Of a DNA stretch of 64,000 bases, positions 31,717 through 44,735 are shown in pieces. Position 1 is the first letter of the stretch, and each line of letters starts with the position of its first letter. The DNA lies in contig OW240917.1 of NCBI GenBank assembly GCA_933207985.1, positions 107,754,486 to 107,818,485 of the forward strand. Reading direction: 5' to 3'. Origin of the DNA: Pelobates cultripes. Its lineage: Eukaryota; Chordata; Amphibia; Anura; Pelobatidae. The position numbers were made by a program, and so were the translations under genes. A model generated the notes under the pieces. The model saw only the letters and a list, made by a program, of their open reading frames with translations, was not told the origin of the DNA and did not search any database.

Positions 31717-34500
31717 ATTTGAAATTCGCTTTGAATTCCAAACAATTCTCACTTTAGTGAATAACCTTGTATGTTTATTGGCAAAGCACCCATCCCTGTC
31801 ACTGGTACTTTAATGATTTTGTCCAAAGTGAACTCTAAATTACTGCAAATTCCTATTAAATATATTATCTGTTGGAAGCAATAGAACAAAGGTATATATG
31901 TATATGGATTCTTCTACTTGAATGTAATTTCAGGATAGGACCTGAAAAATATGTTTTTGCCAGACATAGGATTTTTTTATCATGGAGCCATAATATTTCC
32001 ATTGTGCATGGATTCAATATTACTAGTTTTGTCTGTGGTAATTGTGTAGTATATCTGAGATGAAGGAAAGCCTGAAGATCTCGAATTTGGTGCAACCCCA
32101 GAACTCCAAACATTATTATGGACAGAGTCAGGCATGTCCGCACTACCACACCTTAATAGGATAGCATTGGCACTATACACCTAATAGTATTGGCACTAAA
32201 CACATTTCTAGTCATCTCTTTCATATATCTTCTAAGACCTATGAGGGTGAGGAGTTTCCATAATCTGTTGCACAATTAACTCCACCAATTGGAGCAGCCA
32301 TAGCTGAACTATCTCATTTTGAGTTCCATGTCTCCAAAGTCTCTTGATTGCTGGAAAATTATGTATTCAAATAGGAAAGATTTCTTACTTTTTTGGCAGG
32401 TTTGATCTTGGAATGGGCTCTGATTGGCCCATCGTTTTAAGCTCAGAAAACACAAAAGCAACACCCTCAAACTTCTAGTCTACTAAGAAAGCTGTGCAAA
32501 ATGTGGCTGCAACAGTGAAATAACGCATTTGACAGATGGTTAGTCCTGAACAGCTTATAACTAGGAGTGAAGCAGTTTTAAGGATTATCTTTGCAGTTTT
32601 AAGTGGAGAATATTAATTTCAGGGCTGCATTGGAAAGGTCCATCATGACTTCATGAAGAATGTTAAATCAAGACTTATGGCTGAAAACTAAGCAGGAGCT
32701 AGAAAAAGATATTCATTTGTGGCAGATATTTGCCCATTCATTTAGTAAGCATTGATGTTGACACTTTTCCGCAGTGAGTTATGTTATTAGATATTATAGA
32801 CCAAAACTCCAAAGCTAAAGTGTAATTTGGTTGAAAATAGAACTTCCATAAATCATGCAGGTAAGAAAGACTGCAAACGTAAATCCTGTGCTTTAAAGGG
32901 ACACTCCAGACACTTAGAGATCTTCAGCCTGGTGAAGTGATTAATGTGTAAAGAATGTGTCCATATTTTTTTATTTTTACAAAAAAGTGAGAAATTGCAA
33001 TTTTTCAAAATTAATTAACCTTGTTACAACCTTAGGCTTAGGAAACTAGTCCTATTGCTTCCTGGTTTGGTTAGTTCAGTGGAGCCAAACAAGGGGCATG
33101 CAATTTCCCAGAGCACCTATCTTGCACAGACTTGATTGGACTGCATTGGGAGGTCTTGCAAAGGCTGCAGGCAATATATCTGGAGTGGTAGAGTGGGGAA
33201 TTTAGAATACTTGTGAGGAGCATGTGTCTGGGGATGGAAAGGTGGTATAGAGAACAGAAAGAAGGAAAAAACTATGGATTGGATGGCTGTTAAAGGAATC
33301 TAGGGATGTGCAGAAGTAATAAGGTGGTGTGTATCATTGAGGGAAAGAACAAGGTCTTTTAAAGTAAAACTGTGGATGTGGGCAAGAAAATGAGGGATGT
33401 AAAGGAGAGCCGAGGTGGATTGTAGCAAAGAGATTAATTTAGGTTTGGGTCCATGGTGATGTGGGAGACATATGGATTATATATGACTTAACAAAATTGA
33501 TCTTAACAAAATTCTGTTTTAAACATAAAATGAATAATACATATTAAAAATGTTAAGTGTTATATACTGCTGTACTGCATCTCTATGTAAATGTGTACTA
33601 TTAGTTCCCTGTAAAACTAAATGAGTATAAATCAAATGCTCAGGTGAGATCATTTATTATGATTTTATTATACTATGCCTGAAAAATTTGACTTAACTAA
33701 TTGCAGATACACAGTACAACAAAAACAATGACATGTTTATACCAGTCGGTTCACAGCCCAAACAGAAATGCACCATTAGGTCCAAAATAAGCAGAGGAAC
33801 ATAAAATACAAAGTGAATATTATTTATGAGATTATAAAGCTCTCCTCAAATATATACACATGAAATAAGCAGATTTGATTGCCAAAACATATCTATTTGC
33901 CACTATGGTGCACGAGCTGATGAGTTCTTGTTTAAGTCTAATGTAATAAGAAAGGTAAAGAGCTGTTGTTATCCACTTAACCTGTGTAATCTCTTTCAGT
34001 TTGTACAGTGTTGTCAGATATTTACTGTATGTAATGTAGCACATTAGCAGCCCGACAGTTCTTCAAACAAAGCTTACAGTGTTATCAACATGAGGTTTGA
34101 ACAATTACTCCAAACAGTGCTTTCAAACACCAAGAAGGATTCTGGACAACCATCGAATTAATGTCATTCAATTATTGCAACAGGAAAATCATATGAAATC
34201 ACAGCACTGCATGTACCATAACTAGTGTATTCTAATTGGATCCATTGACAATGATACATATGTTAACAAATGAATAGCCTAAATGATATTACTATCTAGA
34301 ATGTTTGAACTCATTAGCTGATTGCAAAGTTACCCCAAACTATCTCCATTCATCTTGATGGCTTAAATGGTCTCATTATTGGCTTCCTAAAAAGAATACT
34401 TGGGGGTGTGGGGATCCTAAAAAGGCTAATGCTTTTATTAGTGTCAAAAAACAGGCCAAAAAACAGTTACACAGGTTATTTACTAAAAGTGAACACATAT
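31717..34500. other. AT-rich sequence, no gene; one T2-like end
   Basis: A T2-like start (AAAGGGACACTCCAGACAC, TTAA at 32893-32896) is visible; its other end is not. The overlapping frames on both strands at 31865-32180 are short and unrecognised. Confidence 0.55.
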
Positions 34501-35070
34501 GGTATTCAACTGATTAGCCACAACCTTAAAACCACCTGCCCTCATGCTGCTGAAACAGCACTGATGCGTTGAGGCATGGACTACACAAGACGTCTGTCCT
34601 GTGGTATCTTGCACCAAGAATTTAGCAGCAGATTGTTTAGGTCCTACAAGTTGCGAGGTTGGCATCCTCTATGGATATGATTTGCTGTTCCAGCACATTC
34701 CCCAAATGCTCAATCGGCTTGAAATCTGGTGAATATTCAGCCCAAGGCAACACCTTAAACTCTTTGTCATGTTCCTCAAACCATTTCTAGACACTTTTTG
34801 CAGTGTAGCAGGATGCGTTATCCTGCTGAAAAAGGCCACTGTAATCAGGGAACCCCATTACCATGAAGGGGTGTACATGGTCTGCAACAATTTCTAGCTA
34901 GGTGATACCACTGCCAGGACCCAAGGTTTCCCAGAAGAATATTTCCCAGAGCACCACACTGCCTCCACTGGCCTGCCTTCTTTCCACTGTGCATCCAGTT
35001 TCCATTTATTCCTCATGTAAACAGCACACACAGCCATTCACCTGATCTTGAATAAAACTTGTTTCATCAA
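34501..35070 (-). pseudogene. Decayed Tc1/mariner-like transposase remnant
   Basis: Read on the minus strand, the sequence holds the C-terminal catalytic part of a Tc1/mariner-type transposase. QQDNASCYTAKS contains the second Asp (codon 34820-34822) and SPDFKPIEHL the Glu (codon 34709-34711), 36 residues apart. A stop lies between them, and the reading past the Glu breaks several times before ending near the terminal motif AACCTTAAAACCACC (34524-34538, plus strand). The N-terminal half, including the first Asp, was not found upstream with confidence. This is a different lineage from the elements at 2964 and 62671. It is clearly dead. Confidence 0.75.
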
Positions 35071-36947
35071 TCACTTTTTGGACCATTTTTAAAACAACTT
35101 AGTAAATATGAATAGATTGGAGATCAAAAATAGAAGACACTTTGACAGATCTACCCTTTTACTTGAAAGGGGGTTGTGGCAAAGGATGTAGGCTTATGCG
35201 GCACAAAACAACAAATTAGATTTTTTTTAATGGAAACTAAATGAATTTGAGAAATGTAAAAAAAATACATCATATCTATTAGGTGAAAACCAAGTTAACG
35301 TATGAGCAAGAGGTGAGCTGTTGTCCCTTTACAAAAAACTACAGGAAGCAGTGTAGGAGAGATCTGTGTCTCCTCTGACATTAATTGTTACTCCTTAAAC
35401 CACTAGTTGTCACAAAGATTTCTAAAAGCTTCTGACGATGTTACCTGAGTGATGACCTCATCATCTGGGACCAAATGAAGTTTAAACACACCAATTATAT
35501 TAAATACAGCACTCACTTCTAGCTGTAAGACCACACAATTTGACTTAAATTCCCCAAAAGTGATTATTTATGCACCAAACATTTTTATTACAGCATAAAA
35601 TATCCTTAAATGTCTTGGAGAGTTAAAGAGTTCATTAATGAGAAAAACAAACAAACAAACACATACCGAGGGTAAAGGGGGACTGCATTCCAGCCACAGC
35701 TGCCCATTTCTGTTAAGGCTAATGCTTCTGTGTTAGTCCAAGCAGCACAGAGAGCAGCAAAATTTGGGTACAGTTGTTTAGCATTAAAACATTAAAAACG
35801 GTTTAACGCTGAATAGAAGGACAGCGCCAGGAGACTCTAGACACTATACCCCTTTAATGAGATAAAGTAAATACATACAGTGTCCCTTTAAGGCTGTCAT
35901 TTTCATAACTTTGCATGAAATCATAAAAATCACAATGTACTAAGTAGACATAACTTTTTCTTGGTCACAATGTTATTTTCATAGTAATGAGTTACCCAAG
36001 GCTCAGTGTGTGCATGTGAAGATTGTGGAGCAAGAACAGTTAAGGTCTTTGATTCAATTGTTGGGGAAACACATCCAGGTCTGAGGGTTGGACTTCTCTT
36101 CTGTGGATTGTTTCTGTTTTTTGGGGATTATCTCTTAACTATCCTTGGGGGAATATTTGTGTTATCCCACTCTGGGCTTCTTAGGAGAGGAAAATTGGAC
36201 TTCCCACTGCATCTGAAATTTGCCTTCCTACTTCTGTTTGATATGTCTAAAAACAATTGATGTCTTTTGGATAATTCTATCAAATACAAAGAACATTACG
36301 AACAAAAACCAAAAAACAAAACCTTAGAGAAAGAGTTTTATTACTGGAACAAAAGAAGTCATATGCAGGTCATGCATCTGGTTTCAAATGCTGAAGGTCA
36401 GAATTTCAATGCCATTATACCCTTTCCTTCACAATTCCTGTCAATCCTGTCTGCAGACAGTCTAGTTTCTTGGATTTCCTACACACAGCGGCTGCATTTT
36501 TCTGAATACAGGAAAATGTAATTATTGTATCTCTCAGCAGGAAAATTGGTGCATTGTTGTTAAGCTGATGAGGCAGAAAATGTGACACTGAAAAACTACA
36601 AGTCTTGCTCAGTGAATGCATAGTGACATTATTGTTTCCGTTAGGAAGGTAACATCCAAAGGTATGTTGAGAAGTGGGAACATTAAAAAAAAACGGCAAC
36701 TCCAAAATGAACTTTCCCGAACAAGAAGTAGAAGCACATTAAGGAACATACAAATGAATAGATTATTTAAACGAAGGGTGGACTATTTTTAAATAGGTGG
36801 AAGAGACAAAAATTCTGATTTAACCTATTTAATAAAATAAAGCAAATGGCAATTTCTGCATAAATTAATACATTTTAACACAATGAACAGAAATTATTAA
36901 ATGACAAAAGTATATTTTGCTTCAATATGTCCCGTTCATATAGTATC

Positions 36948-36978
<31 letters not shown>

Positions 36979-37233
36979 TAAACATATTTACTCAACATCT
37001 AAAATGTAAAGAGCAACAGGAAAAAAAAATGATCTAAATTATTTATTTTGGTTTCCATAGGAATCCCTCCATGTATTTCTGAATTATAAGGCCACTCTAG
37101 GTAGATCAAGCACACCTGAGTAACTAAAATCTCCTTGCATACTAAAGTCTTTCTTCTGCATATAAATAAAAAATATACATATAATCACTATCCACTATAG
37201 GAATAAGCTAGGGACATAACGTATATGTAAGTG
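35071..37233. other. AT-rich sequence, no gene; T2-like right end
   Basis: A T2-type right end (GTGTCCCTTTAA, about 35880-35892) without a located partner, and an (AAT)n microsatellite at 36950-36979. Two 84-codon frames at 36006 and 36267 (plus) show no family features. Confidence 0.55.
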
Positions 37234-38229
37234 AACCTCTGTAGTTAATCTTTCAAAATTCTTTTGCTTCAGGAATTGTACTGGAGGATTGGAGGAAGGC
37301 AGATGTCGTTCCTATGTTTAAAAAGGGTTCAAAATTCTTGCCTGGAAATTATAGACCTGTGAGCTTAACATCTGTGACTGGGAAAATATTTGAAGGTCCG
37401 TTAGAGATAATATTCAGGAAAATAATTGGGAAGAACTTTGTTATTAACAATAACCAGCATGGTTTTATGAAACATAGGTCATGTCAAACTAACCTAATTG
37501 CATTCTACAAGGAAGTAAGTAGAAGTAAAGATCAGGGTGTTGCAGTGAATGTGATCTAGTTGGATTTTGCCAACACATTGGATACGGTTCCTCACAATAG
37601 GTTAGTCTCCAAACTAAAATAAATTGGTCTAGATGAATATTCTTGTTCTTGGGTAGAACATTGGCTTAAGGATAGAGTACAATGAGTTGTCATTAATGGT
37701 AAATTTTCAGGCTGGACAAAAGTGGTAAGTGGTGTCCCTCAGGCTTCTGTTTTGGGACGGCTTCTATTTCATATATTTATAAATAATCTTGAAATAGGCA
37801 TTGAAAGCCATGTTTCAGTGTTTGCAGATGACACAAAACTTTGTAAAGTAATAAAATGTGAGCAGGATATTGCTTTGCTGCAGAGGGATTTAGATAGATT
37901 GGGGGACTGGGCACTAAAATGGCAGATGAAATTTAATGTAGAGAAATGCAAAGTTATGCACTTCAAGGTAAAGAATGCAGAAGCAACTCACACCCTAAAG
38001 AGATAACACACAAAAAAAAATTGTGCATTGTTATAGATAACAAATTAGGCAGCCATATGCAATGTCAATCTGCAGTTGCTAAGGCCAGTAAGGTTTTGTC
38101 ATATATAAATATGGGCATAAATTCTCGTGATGAAAATATCATTTTGCCTCTTTATAAATCACTGGTAAGACAATACCTTGAATATGCTGTGCAATTTTGG
38201 GCACTCTTTTCAGCTATGTAACAATGTAA
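37234..38229 (+). pseudogene. CR1/Rex1-like LINE reverse transcriptase, decayed and internally deleted
   Basis: The conceptual reading shows reverse transcriptase blocks in order: GNYRPVSLTSVTGKI near 37346, NNNQHGFMKHRSCQTNL near 37450, SGVPQASVLGRLLF (normally SGVPQGSVLGPLLF) near 37725, and the catalytic FADDTKL near 37825. These are followed by LGDWALKWQMKFNVEKCKVMH, typical of the domain after the active site. Stops occur at 37557-37559, about 37618 and about 37683, and the frame shifts near 38003. The ALEYAVQFWALF-type C-terminal segment (near 38175-38208) runs straight into TTTTCAGCTATGTAACAATG, the tail seen at the end of a related copy at 44018-44050. The last part of the coding region and the 3' region are therefore deleted. 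Such LINEs copy RNA into DNA at nicked target sites; this copy is inactive. Confidence 0.85.
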
Positions 38230-39418
38230 TATACAAGTATCACTCTTAAGAGGGAGAGTGCCTCTTTGGAAACGTTAATCTGTATCCTTTTTACTTTTTT
38301 AATCTTTCTTTTCTGAGTATTCAGAATAGTGTCTATGAGTGTATTATCCAAAATAATATATTGTTAAGTGTGTTTAACCCAATTTAGAACCCTGTTTTTT
38401 TTCTTAAAAAGAAAATAAATCAGTGTAACATTTGTCATACATAGGCGTTATAGCCACTAAATACATCTGCGATAAAATAGCTTTTTATGTACAGATTGCC
38501 GTCAAAGGGTACAAACAATTTTACACTATTTTTGTACTTCTTGAATTACTCATTCATAACACATAGATAAGATAAAAAACCATAAGGTATTTCTTATCTG
38601 AACAAGTGAAATACTAATATAGATGAAGAAATGTATTATGTATTTTTGCAATCTACAGTAAATGTGACAATAATAGGTAGAAACTGAAACGATAATCTGT
38701 TTTTGGATTTTTGTAAGAGACCTGTGGGCATTTCGAGAAATGCAACTTTTTGAAAATGCCTCTCATACCATAGTGTTTGTTAAGGGTCATAATATTTATA
38801 TACAATGATAATGTTACACTACACATGTGTATAGCATGTAAATTATATGTGCAGTGTGTTCAAAACCCTTAATCTCTCTCCATGATAGTTCGAATGTTGG
38901 AATGGAGTGGAGGAATAAGGAGGTTGGAATGGAGTGGAGGAATAAGGAGGACTGACATTTACAGTCTGCAGAGATGCATAATAACAGTCATGGCAGTGAA
39001 ATGTATGTCTCTACAAGGAGAAGAAAAAATGCAAGATATATGAGACTCTAATTCTCATTTAGTTTAGTTTTGCAATGTAAAACAAAAATAAAATACCTGT
39101 AAGTGGATAGGTTGCTGGAATGGAATGAGTTCAACTATTAGTTTTGGAAAAGGTTGGAGTGAAGCTAACTACAAAGCTTATATTCCACACTTGTGAAGAG
39201 CTCCAGCTGATAGCTGATAAATTTGGTATAGTCCAAGCACCATAATAACTTCATTACAATGACATTGTTATGGTGTCAGGAACCGGATGACCAGTGTAAC
39301 CATAAACTTTGGAAGATGGAGTCTGATCATGCTGCCCAGCTACTTCCTTTCTTAGTCCAAGGTTTCAATCAGGAAGCCTAGGACTGGGTGTTGCCCATCA
39401 GTGACTCCCTACTGATAG
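38230..39418. other. AT-rich sequence with one short tandem duplication
   Basis: No gene. A unit of about 27 bp containing TTGGAATGGAGTGGAGGAAT occurs twice in a row at about 38896-38950. Confidence 0.65.
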
Positions 39419-39667
39419 GGAGATAGCTCAGTGGGGTAATGCATCATCAGTAGAAACTGTTCAACCCTTGTGCTGCAAGTTTGAATCCCAGCAGGGTTGC
39501 CTCAGCTGTTCATCCTTCTGAGGTAGATAAAATGAGTACCATTAAATTGGGTGATAGTAACAACTCCTGGATGTCAGGCTAAGGTAACATCCCCAGGATG
39601 TATTTGAAAACCAGAGTAATCTGAATGTGCCTTTCCTGGTTAAATACCTTGTTGTTATTATTATTCA
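39419..39667 (+). mobile_element. tRNA-derived SINE
   Basis: Starts with a tRNA-like head with an RNA polymerase III A box (TAGCTCAGTGG, 39424-39434) and B box (AGTTTGAATCC, 39479-39489). A conserved-looking body follows (GATAAAATGAGTACCATTAA, then AACTCCTGGATGTCAGGCTA), and the end is a TTGTTGTTATTATTATT tail. It is not a functional tRNA, because the stems do not close and no 3' acceptor follows. It depends on a LINE for mobility. I could not fix the target duplication. Confidence 0.8.
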
Positions 39668-40251
39668 GGAAACTGAGTAAAAATGTTACATGTCTTTTTC
39701 ACTACATTTTTTAATGGGAAGCTAGAGATACGCTGATAGCATTGTTACATTTTTCAGTCTTCAGTGGTTCCAGGTCCGAGGCTTCCTTTTACTACTGTCT
39801 AAGCTAGTGATGGCGAACCTATGGTACATGTGCCACAGGTGGCACGCCAATCCCTCTCTGTGGGCACACGGCCATAGGTCGCTGGGGGAGGGGACTCCTG
39901 GTGCCGTTCGGCAGCAATGCAGAGTGGGCACTTGCTTGCCCAAAATGGCAGGCGCCTACTCTGTTTCGTATCAGGAGAACCCGGAAGCAGGGGGAGGGAT
40001 CTGGGAAGGAGGGGGAGGGATCTGGGAAGCAGCTCTCCTGTCCTCCTGCGAGCATTCTGTGTGGAGAGTTGCCGTGCATTCCCATGGCAACGGTCCACAC
40101 AGAATTGGGCGGGAGGATAGGAAAGCTGCAGCCAGGAACATACTTACCACTACCGGACCACCAGGGCTGGCTGTGACCCCCCTCCTTCACCAAATGTAAG
40201 AAGAAGGGAGGGGGGGATAAAGATTTTATGTATTTTTTTAATGTATATTTA

Positions 40252-40850
40252 CCACCCCCCCCCCACACACACAGCACCCCTACCCCCCACACACACAGCA
40301 CCCGTATCAACACACACACAGCACTCCTCACCCCACACAGCACCCATCCCCCCAAAACACCACTCCTCCCCCTACACACAGCACTTCTCCCCACACACAG
40401 AACTCCTACCCCCACACAGCACCCCTTGCCACACAAAGCACTCCCACACACACAGCACCCCCCACAAAAAACACCCCACACACACACATCACCCCTTCTG
40501 CCGACACACAGCACCCCCACACACACAGTGCACCCCTACACACACAGCACCCCCACACACAGCACACCACACACAGCACCCCACACACACAGCACCACCC
40601 CATACACACAGCACCCCTCCACACACACAGCACTCCTCCCACCACACAGCACTCCTCCCCGCACATATCACCCCTCCCCACACACAGCACCCCCCTCACA
40701 CAGCACACCCTTACACACAGCACACCCCCACACAAATCACTCCTAACACACAGCACACCACACACACAGCACCCCTCAGACACACACACAACACCCCTCA
40801 CACACTCCACACACACTCTGCACTTGTACACACAAACACATACACTGCAC
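40252..40850 (+). repeat. CACACACAGCACCCC-type minisatellite
   Basis: Imperfect units of 12-20 bp mixing ACACACAGCAC with C-runs, about 600 bp, inside the hAT-type element. Open in several frames because of composition only. Confidence 0.92.
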
Positions 40851-40859
40851 CACTCAATG

Positions 40860-41285
40860 CAGTATGTGTGTGTATTCAGCAGTCTGTATGTATTCAGCAG
40901 TCTGTATGTTTTCAGCAGTCTGTCTGTGTGTACTCAGCATTCTGCGTGTGTGTATATTCAGCAGTCTGTCTGTATGTGTATTCAGCAGTGTGTGTAGTCA
41001 GCAGTCTGTATGTAATCAGGAGTTTGTGTGTATTCAGTAGTCTCTGTGTGTATTCAGCGGACTGTGTGTACATATTCAATAGTCTGTGTGTATTCAGCGG
41101 ACTGTGTGCATGTATGCAACGAACTGTGTGCATGTATGCAGTGGGTTGTGTGTATGTATTCAGCAGTCTGTCTTTGTGTGTATTCAGCAGTCTCTGTGTG
41201 TATGTATTCAGCAGTTGGTTTGTGAATGTGTTCAGCAGTCTGTGACTGTATTCAGCAATCTGTGTGTATGTATTGTATGTATGTA
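40860..41285 (+). repeat. GTGTGTATTCAGCAGTCT-type minisatellite
   Basis: Imperfect units of about 18-30 bp built on TATTCAGCAGTCTGTGTGTG, about 425 bp, next to the CA-rich array. TTTGTGTGTATTCAGCAGTC is a good example of the unit. Confidence 0.92.
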
Positions 41286-41540
41286 CTGCACTTGTTGGAG
41301 ATACTAGTAAATATAAGCTTAATTTTATCTATTATTTATATCATTATTTAAAATTTGTATAATTGAACTCTCTGTTGTGTTCTTTTTTTCAAAACAAAAG
41401 ATGTTAATTAGTTCGGAAAACTGAGTTGTTTTTTCTAAACTTAAACCTCAGTATTCAGGTTAAATTGCCGTGTTGGCACTTTGGCATTATTATGGTTTGG
41501 GCACTCGGGCTCAAAATGTTTTGCCATCACTGGTCTAAGC

Positions 41541-43682
41541 TAATGCATATACTACTACAGTGACAAACAAAAACTACAGTTGAAAAAAATCAATAAATAG
41601 AAAATAGTTTGTATTAATTCAAATTATCTGGTCTTGTACCAAATATTTCATTCATTTCCATAAATGACTAATAAATTATATTACATGTCCCTAAAGACAC
41701 TTAGAGCCACATACTCTAAACCAAACGTGTACCTCTATGGCTATTCCAGATAGTTTACGATATATGACGTTAATTCTCAAACTGAGTAAATCTTATGATG
41801 TTGCATTTCAGGGACACTTTAAGCAAAAAAACACTAGCATGCAAATGTATTGCTGTAAGACTAGACATACTATCTGATAGATGAAAGCTATAGATATCAA
41901 ATTTCAGAAACACAAACATAACTATTTCCTACACAAATAATGTCAAAATATACAGTAGGTCATCAAGTTGAAGAACTGCATATCACTTTAGGGAATACTG
42001 TTTTAGAAATGACATGTGCTCTCTAAAATTCCTTCTCAGGGGTTCGTTCCATTTTGACACAACTTAAATTAGGGACTTACAGAAGCTGTGAAAAAGCTCA
42101 GATGAAGTGGTTCTAACAGCTGGAAAAGGAGATCTGACACGCCTAGTAAAAACCTTTTTGCAAAATTAACAAAATTAATTATACACTTTAAGAAGCATTG
42201 AGAAAATGCATAATAATATAATCTAGTAGAATTAAGTATGGTAAGAAACTATATAGAAGACAGAGACTACATCAGTTATAGGACCACTAAGCCTAGTGTG
42301 TCATGGTATAAGGCTGGCAGAGTGCCATGTCTACATTCAAGCTTCCCATAGGAAAGCATTGAAGCAATGCATTTGTAAGAGCTTCTGTGTCACATGACCA
42401 CGTTTTATTATGTCTGTACTGCGAAAGCAACTCTATTGGCTTTCAATATGGCAGCCACTAGAAGAGGAGTTAACACATCAATTTTGTGGTAAATTTAAAT
42501 TTCTTCTACTTTTAGCATTTGTCTTTTCTTTTATGTTCGTTCACATTTTTGTCTATGTTTTTGGGTCAGCATAAACCATGTCAGTATTTCATCCAGTCTT
42601 CATAGTAACTAAGTTGTATCTATTTATGTATAGTTTACGGTGCTGCAAAAATTGATACAATGCAATTTTTGATATTAGCATACTTGTTATTTCCACGTTT
42701 TGTATATAGGTATGTTTTATTTATTTTATATTTCCTTCTCAGACTTTTTAAAATACCTATGCTCCATATTATTTTGTGATCCCACATTCTCCTTTGTTCA
42801 AACACATGCGTCTTAACTAATTTATCCTTAGGGTTGGTTAATCATTCTCTTATTATGGATCGCATAGATCCATGTCTGTAAATACATTTACATCATGGTT
42901 ACCGTTGCACTGTTTCACTGCTAGCATTTTCATCACTAGGGTTACGGGATGCTTTGGGGCAGTGACTTATACTAGTTGCTTACGCTGTCTTCACAAACAT
43001 TACTGGGTTGATCACTCTAACTGGTGAGTAATCATTATTTTTTTCTCTTTTTTTTTTATTGCAAATTATTTTTTATTAAGTTTTGTAAAACAAATATAGT
43101 CAAGTAACACACCATAGGAGTCAGAACAGATGCATGGTTACAGTCATTCTTGTTTGAGTGATAAAACTGAAAATTAGACTCACTTGTGCTTATCCATGTA
43201 AAGAAAGAAAAGTACAATACTTCATGCATCTCTATATCAAGAGACCACTCATCAATATCTATTACCAGGCTTTCTGCCAATGTAGTGTAATCACCAACTT
43301 GGCACACCAAAAACAAAAGGAGACGGATAAAGAGGGTAGCAAAGCCTCTTTCTGTAGAACTACAAAAAAGATAATAAATGCAAAACCACTATACATGAAA
43401 GAGATATATTAGAAGAAAAGAAGACAGGAAAGAGAAGAGCCATGGCCTGGACCAGCTTGCAGAAATCTCAGTTCTAATAAATCCAAGACTTGTGCAAGAG
43501 AGTGAGTTTGTTAAGTTGCCTGTACAATATCATAACGATAATATACGCTTGTTTTGTGATTTTAACATTATATGCAAATAAATGTGTCATTGATTTTAAT
43601 TTTGGTACCATTTTGCACTTGAACTGCATCAGTGTACTTCTACTTTCATGAAAGTGTTCCTTCTATCTAATGAGATCCATGT
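41541..43682. other. AT-rich sequence, no gene; possible minus-strand LINE tail
   Basis: Around 42280-42420 there is T2-like sequence (AGGACCACTAAGCCTAG, CCCATAGGAAAGCATTG). At about 43040-43450 a T-rich start followed by TTTTTATTAAGTTTTGTAAA may be the 3' end of a minus-strand L1-like LINE. Neither has firm limits. An 86-codon minus-strand frame (43316-43056) and an 84-codon plus-strand frame lie over it, but neither is convincing. Confidence 0.5.
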
Positions 43683-44058
43683 TTTCATCTAAGGCAAAGG
43701 AAAGGTTTTTTTACTGTAAGAACAATCAGGATGTGGAATTCTCTGCCTAAAGAAGTGGTTTTATCAGAGTCCATACAGATGTTCAAACGGCTACTAGATG
43801 CATACTTGCAAGAACAGGATATTCAAGGATATAATCTTTCAATGTAGGGTAATAACTGCTTGATCTAAGGATAACTCTGACTGCCATTCTGGGGTCAAGA
43901 AGGAATTTTTTTTCCTAGCTTGTTGCAAAATTGTGCTTCAAACTGGGTTTTTTTGCCTTCTTTTGGATCAACAGCAAAAAACAAATGTGAGGTAGGCTGA
44001 ACTTGATGGACGCAAGTCTCTTTTCAGCTATGTAACTATGTAACTATGTAACTATGTT
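43683..44058 (+). mobile_element. 3' end of a CR1/Rex1-like LINE with CTATGTAA tail
   Basis: 5'-truncated copy. It opens inside the end of the coding region (AATCAGGATGTGGAATTCTC, then CTGCCTAAAGAAGTGGTTTT), continues through the 3' region (GAACTTGATGGACGCAAGTC) and ends in repeats of CTATGTAA (44029-44058). It supplies the part missing from the copy at 37234-38229. Truncation at the 5' end and a short-repeat 3' tail are normal for this LINE group. Confidence 0.8.
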
Positions 44059-44735
44059 ACCTGGATTTTGAAGACAGGTTACATTATTCAAGGTTTTCAT
44101 TCTAAATATGTTTATGAGTGTATCATCTATACCAGTGTTGAATAGTTTTGCATTATTATTGCTTTTATATGTTTTAGGGCTGGCTGCTTTCTCAAACATC
44201 ATTTCTAAAAAAAAAAAAAAAACCAATATTCAGGGGATTTGAATGCAGACAGGGGGGGGAAATGCATTTAATCCATAGACAGCAATGATAAAGATCTCGT
44301 GTGTAGCACCAAAGTGCCACTGTCTATGAATTAAATGAATATACATATATTTATGGATTAAGTAAATTTATATATAGATAAATATGTGAAGTAGAAAATA
44401 TCACAGTCAGTGGTTGTAATTCTTTCTTATCTACACTCATTCTGAACATCTGAATATAATGTTCTCTCATTGTGTGGGTAACTCCAAATTTCTGATCAAA
44501 GTTTACCTCGTAATGAAGTGTAACTAACCTTACATTGATGGCTAACTGCTGGTGTACCTTAGGACTCCAGCAGCTAGCCATCAATGTAAATTGAAAGGGG
44601 TACATTATTCATTTACAGAGAGAGTGCTAGTTGCAATTCTGGATAAAAGCACAAAACCAGCATTTTTAATATTTTTGGAAACAAACTTCCCATCAATACA
44701 CAGTGGTTTCCACATTTATCTTGTTGGACCATAGG
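44059..44735. other. AT-rich sequence, no gene
   Basis: Contains a poly-A run (44207-44222). An imperfect inverted repeat joins ACATTGATGGCTAACTGCTG (44532 onward) with AGCTAGCCATCAATGT (44571-44586). No coding region is supportable. Confidence 0.55.

Larger units (their letters stand above)
39805..41532. mobile_element. Non-autonomous hAT-type element with 8-bp target duplication
   Basis: The 8-bp sequence GTCTAAGC occurs directly before (39797-39804) and directly after (41533-41540) the element, the hAT hallmark. The ends are TAGTGATGGCGAACC on the left and TTTTGCCATCACTG on the right, so inverted repeats of about 12 bp with one change at the very tip. No transposase is encoded. Nearly two thirds of the 1728 bp is made of CA-rich and GTGTATTCAGCAG-type arrays. 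The long frames over those arrays (such as 40241-41245) are repeat artefacts, not genes. Confidence 0.88.

Noticed and set aside
39424..39490. Possible tRNA gene (A and B boxes)
   Set aside because: Stems do not pair, no acceptor end, and a SINE body and tail follow, so it is the head of a SINE.
40241..41245. 334-codon open frame of His/Thr/Pro then Cys/Val repeats
   Set aside because: It is translated microsatellite and minisatellite inside a hAT-type element; equally long frames exist on other frames and the other strand.
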